In this document: positions 1 to 11,731 of the stretch, piece by piece | Layout: every line of letters begins with the position of its first letter | Numbering within the stretch: the first letter of the stretch is position 1 | NCBI GenBank assembly: GCA_015146655.1 | Contig: VKHL01000019.1 | Location: 62,001 to 126,000 of the forward strand | Reading direction: 5' to 3' | Source: Ochromonas danica | Lineage: Eukaryota; Sar; Chrysophyceae; Chromulinales; Chromulinaceae | Length of the DNA stretch: 64,000 nucleotides | The notes under the pieces: generated by a model | The model's database searches: none | Seen by the model: the letters and a program-made list of their open reading frames with translations, nothing else | Told to the model about the DNA's origin: nothing | Position numbers and translations under genes: made by a program

Positions 1-3000
1 GGTTCTCCATTGATTTGGACGGATGGCAAAGGAAGCAGTCCCTGAGCTTTTTCTTCACTCGAACGTTCTCTCAAACTCCCCAAATTATTGCTGTTGCGAA
101 ACGTCATCGCAAATGGTTTGATGTGGCCTATGGCCCATGCTTTGACTCCTCGAGAGAAGAGTTCTTCAGCTATTTCATGAGTGGACACAATCCATGCATC
201 CATATACTTCTGGGCATGATATGAGAGGATGCGAGCCTCAGAAGGGTCATTAACATAGGCAAGGTCTACCAGCATGCCCAGTCCTCCACTATTGGATACC
301 AACACAGGGTCAGGACCCTGGCTCTTGACGGCAGGCCTCGGAGCTGAACAGCGACCTTGCAAATGTCCCAGCTGACTCAATCGGTTCTGCCGCAGGCTGC
401 GCAAAGTCTCTAGATCGTCCAAGGACTGGACTACCGTTTCGGAAACATTTGCCAGCTGAGCGTTACGTTGCTTCTTGAGCTCGTTAATCTGTGCCGCAAG
501 TCCTTCGAAATGCCTTTCTTCCGCTCGCAGTCGCTGTAACTCTGTCTTCAACCTGGCTTGCTCTTCATCATAATGCTCACGGTCAGCATATTGGAAGGGG
601 ATTTCATGCCGCAGTTCACCACGAGAGGTCTTCAGGAGAAAGCACAGGCCGTAAGTTCCCGCGGGACAACTCGAGCTTTGCTTGACGGAGATATCTTGAA
701 AGCTAAATCCTTCTCCATCCCATTTCGCTGTTAAGAGTCCACCTTCAGCATTTTCCAACAACGGCACGTCATTGCTGTTGGCAGAAACCGCAATGACCTG
801 GCAAGTGAGCACCAGACTGTCCTCCTCCAAACTACACACGTTTCCATGCGCATCCATAACTTCGATGCGGGGTTTCCTGAGAATCAGGCGATGACCAGAG
901 ATCTCAGTATTAGTCACTACACTGTTGACTGGGTGACCATTTGACCCAAAGTTCAATTTGGACGGACGAGCAGGCGAAATTTTCACCTTCACTTTTGCTG
1001 AATGCTCGCGTAGATCCTTCGGAAGATTAGCATATTCTACTCTAGACTCAGTGTAAGAGACCTTTATCTCATACTCACCGACTTTGGAGGTAAGGTTCTC
1101 AACTTGAGGTGTTCCATTGGATGACACTCGGATTGTTTGTGCTGCATCCAGAACTTCAGCGTCGAAAAGGTCTGAGAACTGCATCTTTTTCTTCTTGTTG
1201 CTTTCCGATTTGAATCTGAAGTGGAAGTCTGTCATGACATGTTTGAAAGGAGCGCCATTGTCTGTCATAGCCTGAATTCTGATATCAGGCCAGCGTGTTC
1301 CAGCTATCAAGTGAACAATATAATTTTGTTCATCCTTCGTAACTTTGGTTCCTTCCTGTTGGGAGCATTCCTGAATAAACTTTATTTCTAGATTGTTGAT
1401 ATGATCACACCGTACAGGATGACAACAAAGAACTGCTTCTGGTAACCTGTGCGTTGTTCCTTTTGTGTTGAAAGAGACCTCGAAATGCAGTTTGAACGTA
1501 TTCAGATCCTCCTGGGTATTAGGTGTTGCAGAGGCAGACTTCCTCCTGGCGTCAAATAAAGCCTTCATATCATAATCCAATGAAAGCGTGGTATAATGGG
1601 AATGAATGCGCTCAGGTTGATAAGGCACTTGATGCCCGTCATCAGTAGAAATTGTTAACTGCATATCTTGAACTCCGTTGAGTGACGCTTGTCCACCCGA
1701 TGTATCAACCAAATGCAAAGCTATATCATCCAGCTTCGAGAAAACAGCCACGTTCACATCGGCAACAGAGGTAGCTTGGGCTATTTTCAAAGACTTGGAG
1801 GAAAGTCGGACGGAGGCCGGAATGCCACCACGAACAATGGTTTGCAAAGGAGATGCTTCGTGTAAAGGACAATCAGGTGTGCTTGCCGCAATGCGAATCC
1901 TCGTGTTGGGTTCAAACAGCTGTGAAAGGGATGCTTGAAGGGGTAGACTTAATCCAGCAATCTCCAGTGCTGGTTGTCCAAGTTCGGTTTCCACAGTCAG
2001 CGGCCCAGGAACTAACTCCAATACTTGCATGCTCTCCTGGTCTTCCTTTCCACCTTCAGATTCGGTAGATATGGTCAGCTCTGCATTGCTCAATAAGTTA
2101 TAGGGGAAGTCAGAAAGAAGATTGTCGTGCTTATCCACACAACCCAGTCCTCGAATCTTCTTCGCAAGATCCTCCTCATCCAAGGTTCGGATGCCATCTT
2201 CTAAGCTACAAGAAGAGATGATCTTCAGACCACAAGGATCTCCAGGTAGGACACGAACATGCAAGGAATGGAAGAGCTCGATGTCTTTTGATAAGGAAAG
2301 CTCTAAATCAAAATGAACCGTCTGGTGGGCGACTTCAGGCACAGTCAATTTGGGCAATACACCATCAGAAGGAATTTGCTCCTTCTTGCGCTTTCCGCGC
2401 TTTTTGACCAACCACGAACATTCCAACGAAGATGTTCGATTGATATGATCAGATATGTCAGCGATGACCTTATTGGTGGCGTCAAGCAGCTCAAATGACA
2501 GATTGCTCAGGACAGCTCCAGCGACCAACTCGATTTCATCAGGCAAAACCTCTCCATCATGGCGCAACTGGATCTTGCAAGGCAGCTGAGAAGGAAGGAA
2601 GTGGAACTGCAAGTAAAGAGGCTCCACCAAACTGTCCATGGCTTCATCTCCAGTCGCAAGGCGTAATTCATAGCTCTCTTCCTCTCCTGATTCATCCACG
2701 GTGGGAAGGCTAGACAACCACTCCAGCGAGAGATGAGTCTCTTCGTGGCCAGGACGCATCGATGCTTCCGAAGCAGCGAGCATCTTGCCACTCTTCAGCT
2801 GTATCCTCCATCGACTGTTTTCATCTGACCGCTGGGGAGCCACCGAGTTTCCCCATCGATCTCGAACGACAATGGTAAGCTTGGGGAGCTGACTTCCCAT
2901 CTTGATTGGAATGGGGGGTGTCTCTTCTCCAACAACGACAAGATTCCTTGGATGTCCTGGGAGAATGGAGAACTCCACCTCTTTCCGAATAGTCAATGAA

Positions 3001-5779
3001 GAAGCCAAGACCACTTCAAACAATACTCGAACTTTGCTACCTTTCACGCCAATCGCTATGTCGTCATCACCTACCATCATGTTGGTCATCTCTACAAACC
3101 ATGATCCTTTTCGAACTTCAAACTCGCCCCTCTGATCTCCTGACAACAAGTACTTCCCATCCCACCCTTCTCTCCGCACGACGGTGATACAATCTGATTG
3201 AGCTGTTGCGCTGACCAACACTTCTCCGCTGTACAACACACCACCTTCGCTATCGTTGCTCAAGGACATAGTCAAAGTTGGAAGGGGATTGCCTAAATAA
3301 ATGGGCTTCTTTGCTTCCGCACACCGAACAATTAATGCTGTGGGATTAATAGATGTAACACGCACGTCAAAGGGCAAATCAAAAACGACAACATCTTTAC
3401 CCTCCAGTTTGGAAAGCACTTTGATGGTGAACTTATGATTGCCGGGAGTTATTATGCCAATATCACCAAATTTGTAGCCGAGCTTGCTCATGTTAGAGTT
3501 CGTGATCGTTGCGACCTCGTCTTCCTTGTCTGGATCAAACAGCTTCTTATGCCGTCCCAAGTCTGCGGTTCGCCCTTCTTGATCCTCAATTTGTAATTCA
3601 ACTTCATACCTGTGGCTTTTCCCATTTGGATGAAATGGGAGGCTGAAGACAGGATTGTCTTGAGCATCTCGAAGCTTGAAGTACAAGTTATATTTCACAC
3701 AAGAGCTAACCAGGTATTCTTCCATCACATTGGCGGCTTCATATAGAGGATCCAAAACCATCGCATGTCGGGCAATTTCAACACTGACAGGAAGTTTGTC
3801 CAGATAGGATTTCTCATCTTCTTCTGTGACCTACAAAGGATGACATTCATTAGTTAGAACTTCTATACTCAACGACCTACGAGAACGACATGTGGAGAAG
3901 AATATGATAGCCGTCAGCAGCATACCTACCTTGCATTGTCCAGCATTATCTGCTGCGAAAAGTGCCGAGACACTAGCTTTATTCACTACTTCACCCAGGA
4001 TATGGGAGGGTAGTAGCGAGTATCGAAAATAACCTGTGCCACAATAAGTTGCTTGGTCTAATGACAATGGTCTTGGGATCTCGAAGTCTATGATTTGTGC
4101 GTAGTACTCAATAGCAGACTTCGCCTTCCATCTCACTTTGTCTCCAGCCACCAGTTTAATCTTACCTTGGCGCGAGTAGTTCATTTCTCGGAAATAGCTG
4201 CATAGAGATTCATAAGGCGGTGTTGCTCGTCTGTCGTCTGCCTTTATTCGCCCACTAAAATAAAATTCACGGTCAAACTGTCCGCACTTCACCAGAAAAT
4301 CCATGAAGCGGTTGGCGCAATCTTTCGGTTTGACAAGCATCTTGTCTTTCACTTCCTTGGAGTTGACCCAGGTATTGAAATCAGGTGAAACAAGCAGACG
4401 AAGTTTGTTATTGGAGATGTGATTGAAGGTCCAATCGAAGAATAGAAATCCCTGAATTCTCTTCGGCCAGTTCAACGCCACGCCCAGGTTAGACAGATTG
4501 GTCTTGGGATCGTTGAGCTTATCGAAGAAGGGTAGAGTAGACCAAGTGCTTTGAGGGACGAGTCGCCTTTGCCAATAAACAAAATATTTTGGTTGATTCA
4601 CCGAAGACTCACCGCCATCGCTTGTATTGTCATGATCAGGATGGGTCTCGTGATCATGGAAGTAAGGGTAATAGGAGATCATACCATAAACAGGACACCT
4701 CTTCACGGGATCTAGCTGGGAAAGCTGCGTTGAAATGCCACGCTCCGCTTGAGAAGGTGGAGAAGGATCCAAAACCTGCAGCTCGAACTTGAACGTGTCT
4801 CTACGCTCCTTGATGAAGAGATGACTGCGGCAGGTTTCATTGTCATTCAAGATAACCTCCTTCATGCTTTTCCCTCGACTGAACATGCGATAACTAATAA
4901 ACGGAGAGATAGCTACATCGTTTTGACTTCGATGATTGGGCATGGGCATAGCCTCGGGGTGCAGGTGGAAGTAGTAAATGTCTGCCAGGTCATTTCCCAG
5001 CTGCATTCCATCCTCTTCCATCTGTATGGATATTTCCTCGCGCAACTTGATCACAATCACAGTGAAGCTACTGCTTGACGCGAATTCGTGGATGGCTTCC
5101 CAGACACTCTGAGAATAGTCCAAAGGACAAGGTGGTTGTTCTTGCAAAGACCTCGTTGAAGCCAATCTGTAGACATTATCTGAGTAGATGTTTTGCTGAA
5201 GTCGATACCGATCCTCAAACGTGCTTTCATCCATCGTGAAATAGAGCACATGGGGAGAGGAAGCAGACTTGGAGATTATGGAGATGCTGTGGCCCAGATA
5301 AAAGCCAGCCTGCTTCGCGCCAACGCCGAACTTCGAGATGTAGTGATGGTCAGATTCATCTGTCGGACTTATGTTGCGAGTTTTGCGATCTAGTGCGAAT
5401 GTGGCGAAGGCTTTAATGTCATCAACATCCATACCACACCCATTGTCCGCCACCACGACGAAATTGGATGGTGAGTTTTGATGCGTTGAAATGGAAATCA
5501 TGCTGTTATTGACATCTTTGGAGAACTGGATCGAATTGTCAATGAGCTCCGCCAAGGCATCAGCATGTCCTAGATGTCACGGAGAAACACAGGAAAGGAA
5601 AAGTAAACAGTCAAGCAGACAGGGAAGAAAAGAGATGGAGGCTCAGTAGCCTGCTCATTCAATTTCATGGGGAGAGGGGAAAACTCACGATTGAAATGAT
5701 GTCTTCCTTGCTCAGTGACGGACTTGTAATGAGGCTCATATTGGATTGTTTCCATGGCATGGTCTTCTGTCATGGACAT
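1..5779 (-). CDS. SMCHD1-like GHKL ATPase with SMC hinge (3' end off window)
   Basis: Likely a non-canonical SMC-type chromatin protein of the SMCHD1 family, which binds nucleic acid through a hinge and uses a GHKL ATPase head. Exons as read: 5779-5689, 5569-3930 and 3830 to beyond position 1; each junction keeps frame. The head near the N-terminus has the N box AELIDNS, the G1 motif DNGCGMD and SKFGVGAKQAGF, so the ATP-binding residues look intact. About 1000 residues of beta-rich, Ig-like sequence follow without a stop. A short coiled coil (about 460-620 on the plus map) leads into LVDLAYVNDPSEARI and HAQKYMDAWIV, which resemble the SMCHD1 hinge (VVDLAYV, followed by SWH and MDC). The start ATG at 5779 gives a short leader before the N box. 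Divergent from the gene at 6139. Plant GMI1-type proteins share head plus hinge and are the alternative assignment. Family call confident; orthology not. Confidence 0.85.
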
Positions 5780-5844
5780 TGTTCGACCAATTCAAGAAGT
5801 GCTGCTGGTTTTTGTTTTTCGATTCCAATTTCAAAATATTGTCT

Positions 5845-5887
5845 TAAGTTAACACTTGTTTCACGTATCAATGTCAATCTTAACTTA
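5845..5887. promoter_or_regulatory. paired TTAACTTA elements between divergent genes
   Basis: Two copies of TTAACTTA lie in the 359-bp gap between the SMCHD1-like gene and the gene at 6139. The left copy (5845-5852) is on the minus strand and points to the SMCHD1-like start 66 bp away. The right copy (5880-5887) is on the plus strand and points to the right-hand gene. Both sit in longer palindromic contexts (CTTAAGTTAAC and CTTAACTTAAG). The same outward pair recurs at 11585 and 26668, so a promoter role is inferred from recurrence and position, not from any known motif. Confidence 0.4.
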
Positions 5888-6138
5888 AGAAGTATTTTGT
5901 TTGTGTTGTTTTATAGAAGAATTACACGCCGCAGCAATCAAGCAAATATTATCTTGTGATATCTTTAGGAGCTTCGGTTTCTTAAAACTTTCAGCATTCG
6001 TTGTTCTGGTGATCGATTTGATGTTAGGTTTAATATTGATGGAGGAAAGGGACAGTGCGAGTGAAGCAACAAACAATGAACACGTCCTAAAAACAGTTTC
6101 TCTCCACGGAGTGCTGATTAAGTGGGCTGGAAAGGAAA

Positions 6139-7524
6139 ATGTTCGCAGCGAGGCATTGGCAGCTCAGGCGCTCTCTGAGGAGCAGCAAGCCTATCCGAGA
6201 TGCCTTGAGAAGGCTATCGCAAGACAGCAGCAAGGCAGCGGAGCTCTCCACGGAGGAGAAAGCCGGTGAGGTGAGTGGCGCTTCTTCCCTGTGGCTGTCA
6301 GCCCAGCCCGCTCACACTGTCTGGGTGATGTGCCAAACTGTAGATAGGGAAGGATGTCTGGAAGTTTATTCGCAAGTACGGAGTGCTCATCGTACCAGGC
6401 ACAGTGCTGGTGGTGGTCTCCGTGGACATCATCAACAAGCCGCACCACCGCGACTGGCTGGAGGAGCGCTGCCCTCTCTACGGTCAGTCAGTCAGTCAGT
6501 CTAGCCTACCCAACCTTGCTGACCAAGATGTGCTCTCTTTCTAGTGAAGCTAATGCGGGAGTACTACGGCTTCTCTGACGAGGACACACAAGAGAGAGCG
6601 AGGCTGGACCTCATGCGCCGAGTGCTCGCCAAGAGTGAGTCTCTCTCTTACTGTATCCCACAAACCATCTGAGGCCTTTCTCTGCTTGTCTAGAGGTGAA
6701 AGTGCGCGTGAGATTGGAGGGGGTGGAGCAGGAGGTGGAGGTGGAAGGCGGACGATCAGTGGCCGACCTCGTGGCCGAATTGTTCCCCAATCGCTCCTTC
6801 TCCCCCGCCACTCTCTACTCCAGTCATCTCCTCTCCTTCTTGGATGACAGCGAAGAGGAGGAGATCCAGAAGGACGAGTCTGTTAGTAAGACCAAGCAGG
6901 AGGAGGAGGGGTCGCAGCGGGGGGTAGTGGAGGGGTCATTGTGGGCTTCGAGCAGTCTTTGGACCCCCTTGCAGCCCTCCTCTAGCCTAGCAGACTATCT
7001 CACCACCCATCCTCTGGACGAAAAGGCTCTGCGGTGGCAGTTTGGTAGCAGTCTGCTGCACAGTCTCTTCGCGGGGTGGCGGAGCTACTCGCAACACGCC
7101 GTGCTGGGCCTGCGCGTCCTTCAGGTATCACACAGACACTCCCTCTGACTGATTCTACTGGCCTTACTGAGAGCTCGCTTGGTGTCGTAACAGAAGTCTG
7201 GATGGGTTCAAGAAGGTGTAGCAGGAGGAGGAGGAGGAAGAGCGTCTAGCAGGGTGACGGTAGATCGCAACCAGGAGAAGCAGTTAGCCTTGCAGGTGAG
7301 CCTCTCCCTCTCTCTACCTCCCCAGACATCTCTTATCTCACTCTCTCTTATCTTGTGTTGGCGGGGTACAGCGAGTGGCGGCTCTGGAGGGACGACTGCA
7401 GGCGCTGCGAGACGAGCTAGCAAGGGGAAGATCAGCAGACGATGTGGAGCACGAAACACTTGCACTGCGAAGAGAGATCGCACAGATACGCAGAAACCAC
7501 ATCAATACCTTCTACTTCTTCTAA
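6139..7524 (+). CDS. unrecognised protein, probable mitochondrial, C-terminal coiled coil
   Basis: Six exons keep one frame: 6139-6270, 6344-6482, 6545-6634, 6694-7124, 7194-7295 and 7372-7524, giving 348 residues. The N-terminus is rich in Arg and Ser and lacks acidic residues for about 30 positions (MFAARHWQLRRSLRSS), as in mitochondrial presequences. A single hydrophobic segment (YGVLIVPGTVLVVVSVDII, about residues 54-73) could be a membrane anchor. The second half has an acidic stretch with EEEE, a glycine run (AGGGGGR) and a short helical tail of alternating Leu/Arg/Glu ending FYFF. I recognise no family. The intron after 6482 begins with a run of GTCA repeats. It ends 90 bp before the stop of the convergent NudC gene. 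Exon structure is well supported; function unknown. Confidence 0.6.
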
Positions 7525-7614
7525 CACTATCACACACTCTCTCTTAATGGGGTTGACTTCTCCTCTTAGGCTAGCACTACTACTACGAAGAAAGCTTTGT
7601 CATCATCATCATCA

Positions 7615-8628
7615 TCACGAATGACGACTGGTAGGCGGAGGAGGCAGACGGGCTAAGAGTTCTTCCTGTTGTAACTCTTCTGCAGTCTTGACGCCTTGAA
7701 TCTAAAACAAACATCATCATCATCAAAGTGACACACACATAGTTTACCTAGACTAGCAATAGTGTGTCTGTGTGTGTGTTACCTTTAGTCTCTGCTCGTG
7801 CACGATTTTGCGTATGGCAGCTTGAGTCTGCTCGTCGTAGTCGTAGAGACTCTTCGTGCTGTCCACTTTGGTGGTGTCGATCTCTGGGTGGCCCTGGATG
7901 ACAGACTTCCACCAGGTTTCGCGGGTCTTCTCGAGTGTAATGACCACCTGCGGCAACTCGCCCGCCTTGCCCTGGCTGATAGTCCACAGGCTCTCCTGAG
8001 ACCGCACGGCTTCTTCCAGCGCTCCCTCTATGAGGCGCTGCCCCGCCACTGTGAGGGAGAGGTGAGTGGGGCGGATGACACACTGTACATCACGACTGCG
8101 CACTCCCGGAGGAGCTTCAACATAGATGGCGACCTCTGAGAGGGACTGCGTCCAATAGTACCCCTCCCCCACACCTCCATTGCCCACTGGCACCTGCTTG
8201 CCCTCTGCTGTACAGGTCACTGAGGAAGAAGAGGAGGAGGAGGGAGGCTGGGCAGCTGAAGCAGGAGCAGGAGCAGGAGAGCTCTTGGTTGTTGTGCTGG
8301 TAGTGGATCGAGCAAGACCGGCAGGGCCTGGACTCTTCGGCACTTCACCTTCCTCCTCATAGTCCCTGAACTTGTGCTTGTGGAAGGCTTTCAGAAGAAT
8401 CTCTTCCGCCTTGCCGTGGGGAAAGCCCATAGTGTACTTCTTCTGCTTCTTGTCTCCTTCCTGCGAAGAGGAAGAAGAAGAAGAGGGTGGTGGAAAGTGC
8501 ACGTAGAAGTCAGTGCGGCGGTGGAGGAAGTCGAAGAACTCGTCCAGAAAGCCTTCGATGCTGCCAGCACGTTGAGCAATCTGAGCAAAGCCTTCGTCAT
8601 AGAAGGTCTTGTCTGACCCTCTCGCCAT
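7615..8628 (-). CDS. NudC-family co-chaperone
   Basis: NudC proteins act with Hsp90 on dynein/dynactin and cytoskeletal clients through a CS (p23-like) domain. Exons 8628-7783 and 7701-7615 give 310 residues, close to animal NUDC (about 330). The N-terminal part (FYDEGFAQIAQRAGSIEGFLDEFFDFLHRRTDF) is the NudC N-terminal helical region. A low-complexity Ser/Pro linker follows. The CS domain starts at YYWTQSLSEVAIYVEAPPG and includes DVQCVIRPTHLSLTVAGQ and WTISQGKAGELPQVVITLEK, then the NudC tail WWKSVIQGHPEIDTTKVDS. An ATG 14 codons upstream (8670) is possible; 8628 was preferred because MARGSDKTFYDEGF starts right before the conserved region. The stop lies inside a short CAT/ATG trinucleotide run at 7600-7618. 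Confidence 0.9.
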
Positions 8629-8971
8629 TGCTTTCGTCTTCAAAGTTTCTCGGTCACCTCTCTTTTCCACATGGATTCCATGGAATATGATGGAACAGGA
8701 ACAACTAAAAATGATATTATAACATTAATTTACTCCACAACCTGCTGGGTTAGTCTACAGTAGATGCACAGTATAAAGGGGAATACTGGACTATCTCCAC
8801 CACATCACAAGACAGCACCAAACACAGCATAATACTATGCACTTTTTGACTACTAGCCTAAATGGAATGATCTCTCTCATTCATCATTCAGCGCTAACGT
8901 CACGAAAAGAGGACAGTCTGATGAGAGCTCATAGCTAACATCGCCCTTCTCTCCTGACCACTATAGTGTCA
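8629..8971. other. intergenic, nothing recognised
   Basis: 343 bp between the NudC start and the stop of the TMEM8-like gene, both on the minus strand. It must hold the NudC promoter and the TMEM8-like 3' UTR. I see AT-rich sequence near 8705-8735 but no clear element, RNA gene or repeat. Confidence 0.5.
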
Positions 8972-11494
8972 TTATGAGCTTGAGGGAGAAGCGCAGCTGA
9001 GAGAGAGGAAGGAGAAGACAGCAGATCTGCCCAGCAGCAAGAGGTAGGCCGCGATCATCACGCTGAGGTGCCACACACTGTGCAGCACCCAGTAGCTACC
9101 CTTCTGCTGCAGAGCGAAGCAAATGAGACCTGTAAGCCCCAGCGCTATACCACAGAAGAAACTATTCAAAGAACTCCACTTGGAGGGTGCTTGTTTTGGG
9201 AGAAGCGCATTGTCATCATCGCCTTCACCGTCCACAGGCAGATTGGCTGCTTCGGGGGAGAGAGAAGGTGATGCATTCCGAGTGAAAGTCACCATCTCCA
9301 GGTCTAGACTGGAATGACGCTCTTCGCTGTCACTGCCTGACCTTGCCACAGGGAGGGACATGTAGCTCCCTCGCTGTTTGGCAGAAGGAGATGGCGGCGC
9401 TGGCTGCAGTAGACTGTAATCAATGCCCGCCACTCCTCGAAGACACTGATACCTCTCGCTGTACAAGACAATGGCAAGTGACAGACCTACGAAGAGGAGC
9501 ACGCTGACCAAGACAACCACCACAGTGACGGGGTTGGTTGGGTCAGCCACGACTGGTGCAGTGAGCAGGGCGACAAGGCCGAGACAGCTTGCATCGAAGG
9601 TGCGGGGAGATAGAGGTGCGTACAACAAGACCACGAGGCCTATCAAAGCCTGTGAGAAGAGTACATCTACCACGTGGAGTGCGGAGAAAGGCAAAACGCA
9701 GTAGACATCAGTGTCACAGAGGTGGTAGAAAGCGCTGCACAACAACACACAGACAACACACATCACAATTAGCCTAATAGAGCCAAAGTGATAGAATGAG
9801 GCAACACTTAGCTACCTGGCAAAACCCGAAGAGAACAAACCCACAGCAATGACAAAGAGGCCTTGAGTGGCTGCAAGGAGGACGGCAGGCAAAATAGCGA
9901 AGTTGGTCACAACTAGACTGACGATCTCTAGCAGGTATTCCGTCTGTGAGAGAGTTGAGTAGTCACAGTGCTCCCCCGCATAAGGATAATCGCATTCACA
10001 GAGAGAGACGGCGAGTAGCGTGCCTTGTCGTTGAACCATGCAACGACCATGCACGCAGAATCCCACGGGGCAGGACTGGAAATAGACAGAGAGGGAGATC
10101 CGCTCCTCCTGCTGCTGCTGCTCTTCTACCCTCTTGACCGTGCCATTGTGAGAAAGGGAAAGATATAGAGCACTGAGTAAAGGGTTCTCTAGGCCTGGCA
10201 ACACAGGGCGATGAATGGTCCATCGATAGACAGTCTCCACCTCCTCTTTTCCTCCTTCTCCACCGAAACCATGTGCAACGGTCACCTCTGGGCTAACAGT
10301 GTCCAAACTCTCTGAAATGGGCATATTGCCCAAGCGAAAGCCTATCCGGTAGACAACGTCGCTCTCATTGGATGGACGGTGTGTGTGGCGGAGGACAATC
10401 AACATGGCACCACCCGTGCCCGCCTGCTGAACCGCGTAGGGGGAAGCTAATGAGAGAGCATAGTATTGCACAGACCTTATTTCTCCTGCTACAGCACTGG
10501 CAGCAGCGATGGTATGAAAAGGTGTGGAATAGACGAGCTCTCCTTCCTCCGCAGAAGACGAAGAGATGAGGTCCATCCAAAGCACATCTACCGCTAGTGC
10601 TTCTCTCTCTTGCTGTATCTGTATCACTAGTGGAGAGAAGGAAGGGCCTTGTTGCAACGAAGTCTTTCCTGCCAACCAGGAGAGTGCGAGTCTCCACTGA
10701 CCAGGCAGAGGGCGAGGGACCGTCAAGACTGCCTCAGACCTGCCCAACGAGCAGAAGACTGGAATAGACTGTTCGTGGACATCTTCTTCTCCATAACGAC
10801 TCACTCGCACTACTAGCTTTGAGCTAGCTACCTCACCTGGCGGTGGTGCAATACCTCCTCCCTCTGCATCATCTGAGCAGCCGCCCTGCAGGGAAATCTT
10901 GGTCTTCCAGGAGGAGAGAGGGTCCGCTGGAAGGTTGAGAGGGTAGGAGACAGACGAATTGGCTGTTAGATTAAGGAACAGTGTGCTGCCATCTTCAAGA
11001 AGGCCTGACTGTGACTGCGACTGTGGGGGGAGGAGGAGGAGTGGGTCAGCAAAGAAGAAGCTGACCAGCAGGTCCACCTCTGCTGTTTCTGGAGATCCAG
11101 CGAAGTAGCGACGACTGTGTAACCGCTCACCACCATAGAGAGCAAGATAGAGCATGCAGCTGACGGGGTGGCGGTCCACGAGGAAGAGAGTGTGTGGCTG
11201 GTGAGGGACTAACAAGGCCAGCGCGCTGTCGCTCTCCACGGAGGGCACGCCGTCTCTCTTCACGATGACTTTCGGGCTGAAGCTGGCAGGTGCGGCGGAG
11301 AGTTGAAGTTGAATAGCCTCTAGTCCCTCTGGCACAGCGATGGAAGTGTAGGTCACGCTGTCGGCCTGCAGCACTGCGCGGAAGACTTGGCTGAAGGACT
11401 TCTTCCTCTTTGACTCTGTTGTTGTTGCCTCAGATGCAACCAGCACGGCTATCCAAATCCACAAGAATAACTTCAATGGGCGAGAAAACGCCAT
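8972..11494 (-). CDS. TMEM8/PGAP6-like membrane protein (EGF-like plus CREST-type 7TM)
   Basis: TMEM8 proteins (TMEM8A is PGAP6, a GPI-cleaving phospholipase A2) join an extracellular beta-sandwich region, an EGF-like module and a seven-helix CREST-superfamily domain. Exons 11494-9816 and 9734-8972 keep frame. The start at 11494 puts MAFSRPLKLFLWIWIAVLVASEA first, a good signal peptide; an ATG 8 codons upstream (11518) is less suitable. A long ectodomain is followed by an EGF-like cluster (CPVGFCVHGRC, then CECDYPYAGEHC) and the first helix. The intron falls just before AFYHLCD, which matches the family motif FYH.CD in helix 2 and carries the metal-binding His and Asp of CREST enzymes. The last helices contain YWVLHSVWHL with two more His. 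So the catalytic His/Asp set seems present. Membrane protein of the cell surface or secretory route by inference. Confidence 0.8.
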
Positions 11495-11584
11495 TCTAGG
11501 ACATGCTGAGACTGTCATTCACATCCGTCTTCAATTGAATCACCAGCAACATTGTCATGTCAACACCAGTTGGATTTCATGCTT

Positions 11585-11630
11585 TAAGTTAACAAACCTG
11601 TTTCTGGTGTGGTACGAGTTTCTTAACTTA
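11585..11630. promoter_or_regulatory. paired TTAACTTA elements between divergent genes
   Basis: Minus-strand copy at 11585-11592 and plus-strand copy at 11623-11630, in the gap of about 235 bp between the TMEM8-like and SWI3-like starts. Each points toward its own gene, the right one 101 bp from the SWI3 ATG. Same arrangement as at 5845 and 26668. Confidence 0.4.
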
Positions 11631-11731
11631 ATAACTTCTGGCGTCGTGTTGGAATAGTTGAGCGATCGAGAGAGATTAGCGGTCACTTCCCCTCCGTAGA
11701 CAGTGTTCGCCTTGGTTCAGATTACTCTATC

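Noticed and set aside
1678-3187. Several plus-strand frames of 60-95 residues
   Set aside because: All lie antisense to the uninterrupted SMCHD1-like frame and show no independent motif.
5901-6269. 122-residue plus-strand frame upstream of the gene at 6139
   Set aside because: It is in a different frame from the multi-exon gene and ends in its first intron; the exon chain from 6139 explains the region better.
7597-7620. Possible His-tag-like coding run (CAT repeats)
   Set aside because: It lies between two convergent stops and contains the NudC stop; a trinucleotide microsatellite, not a coding signal.
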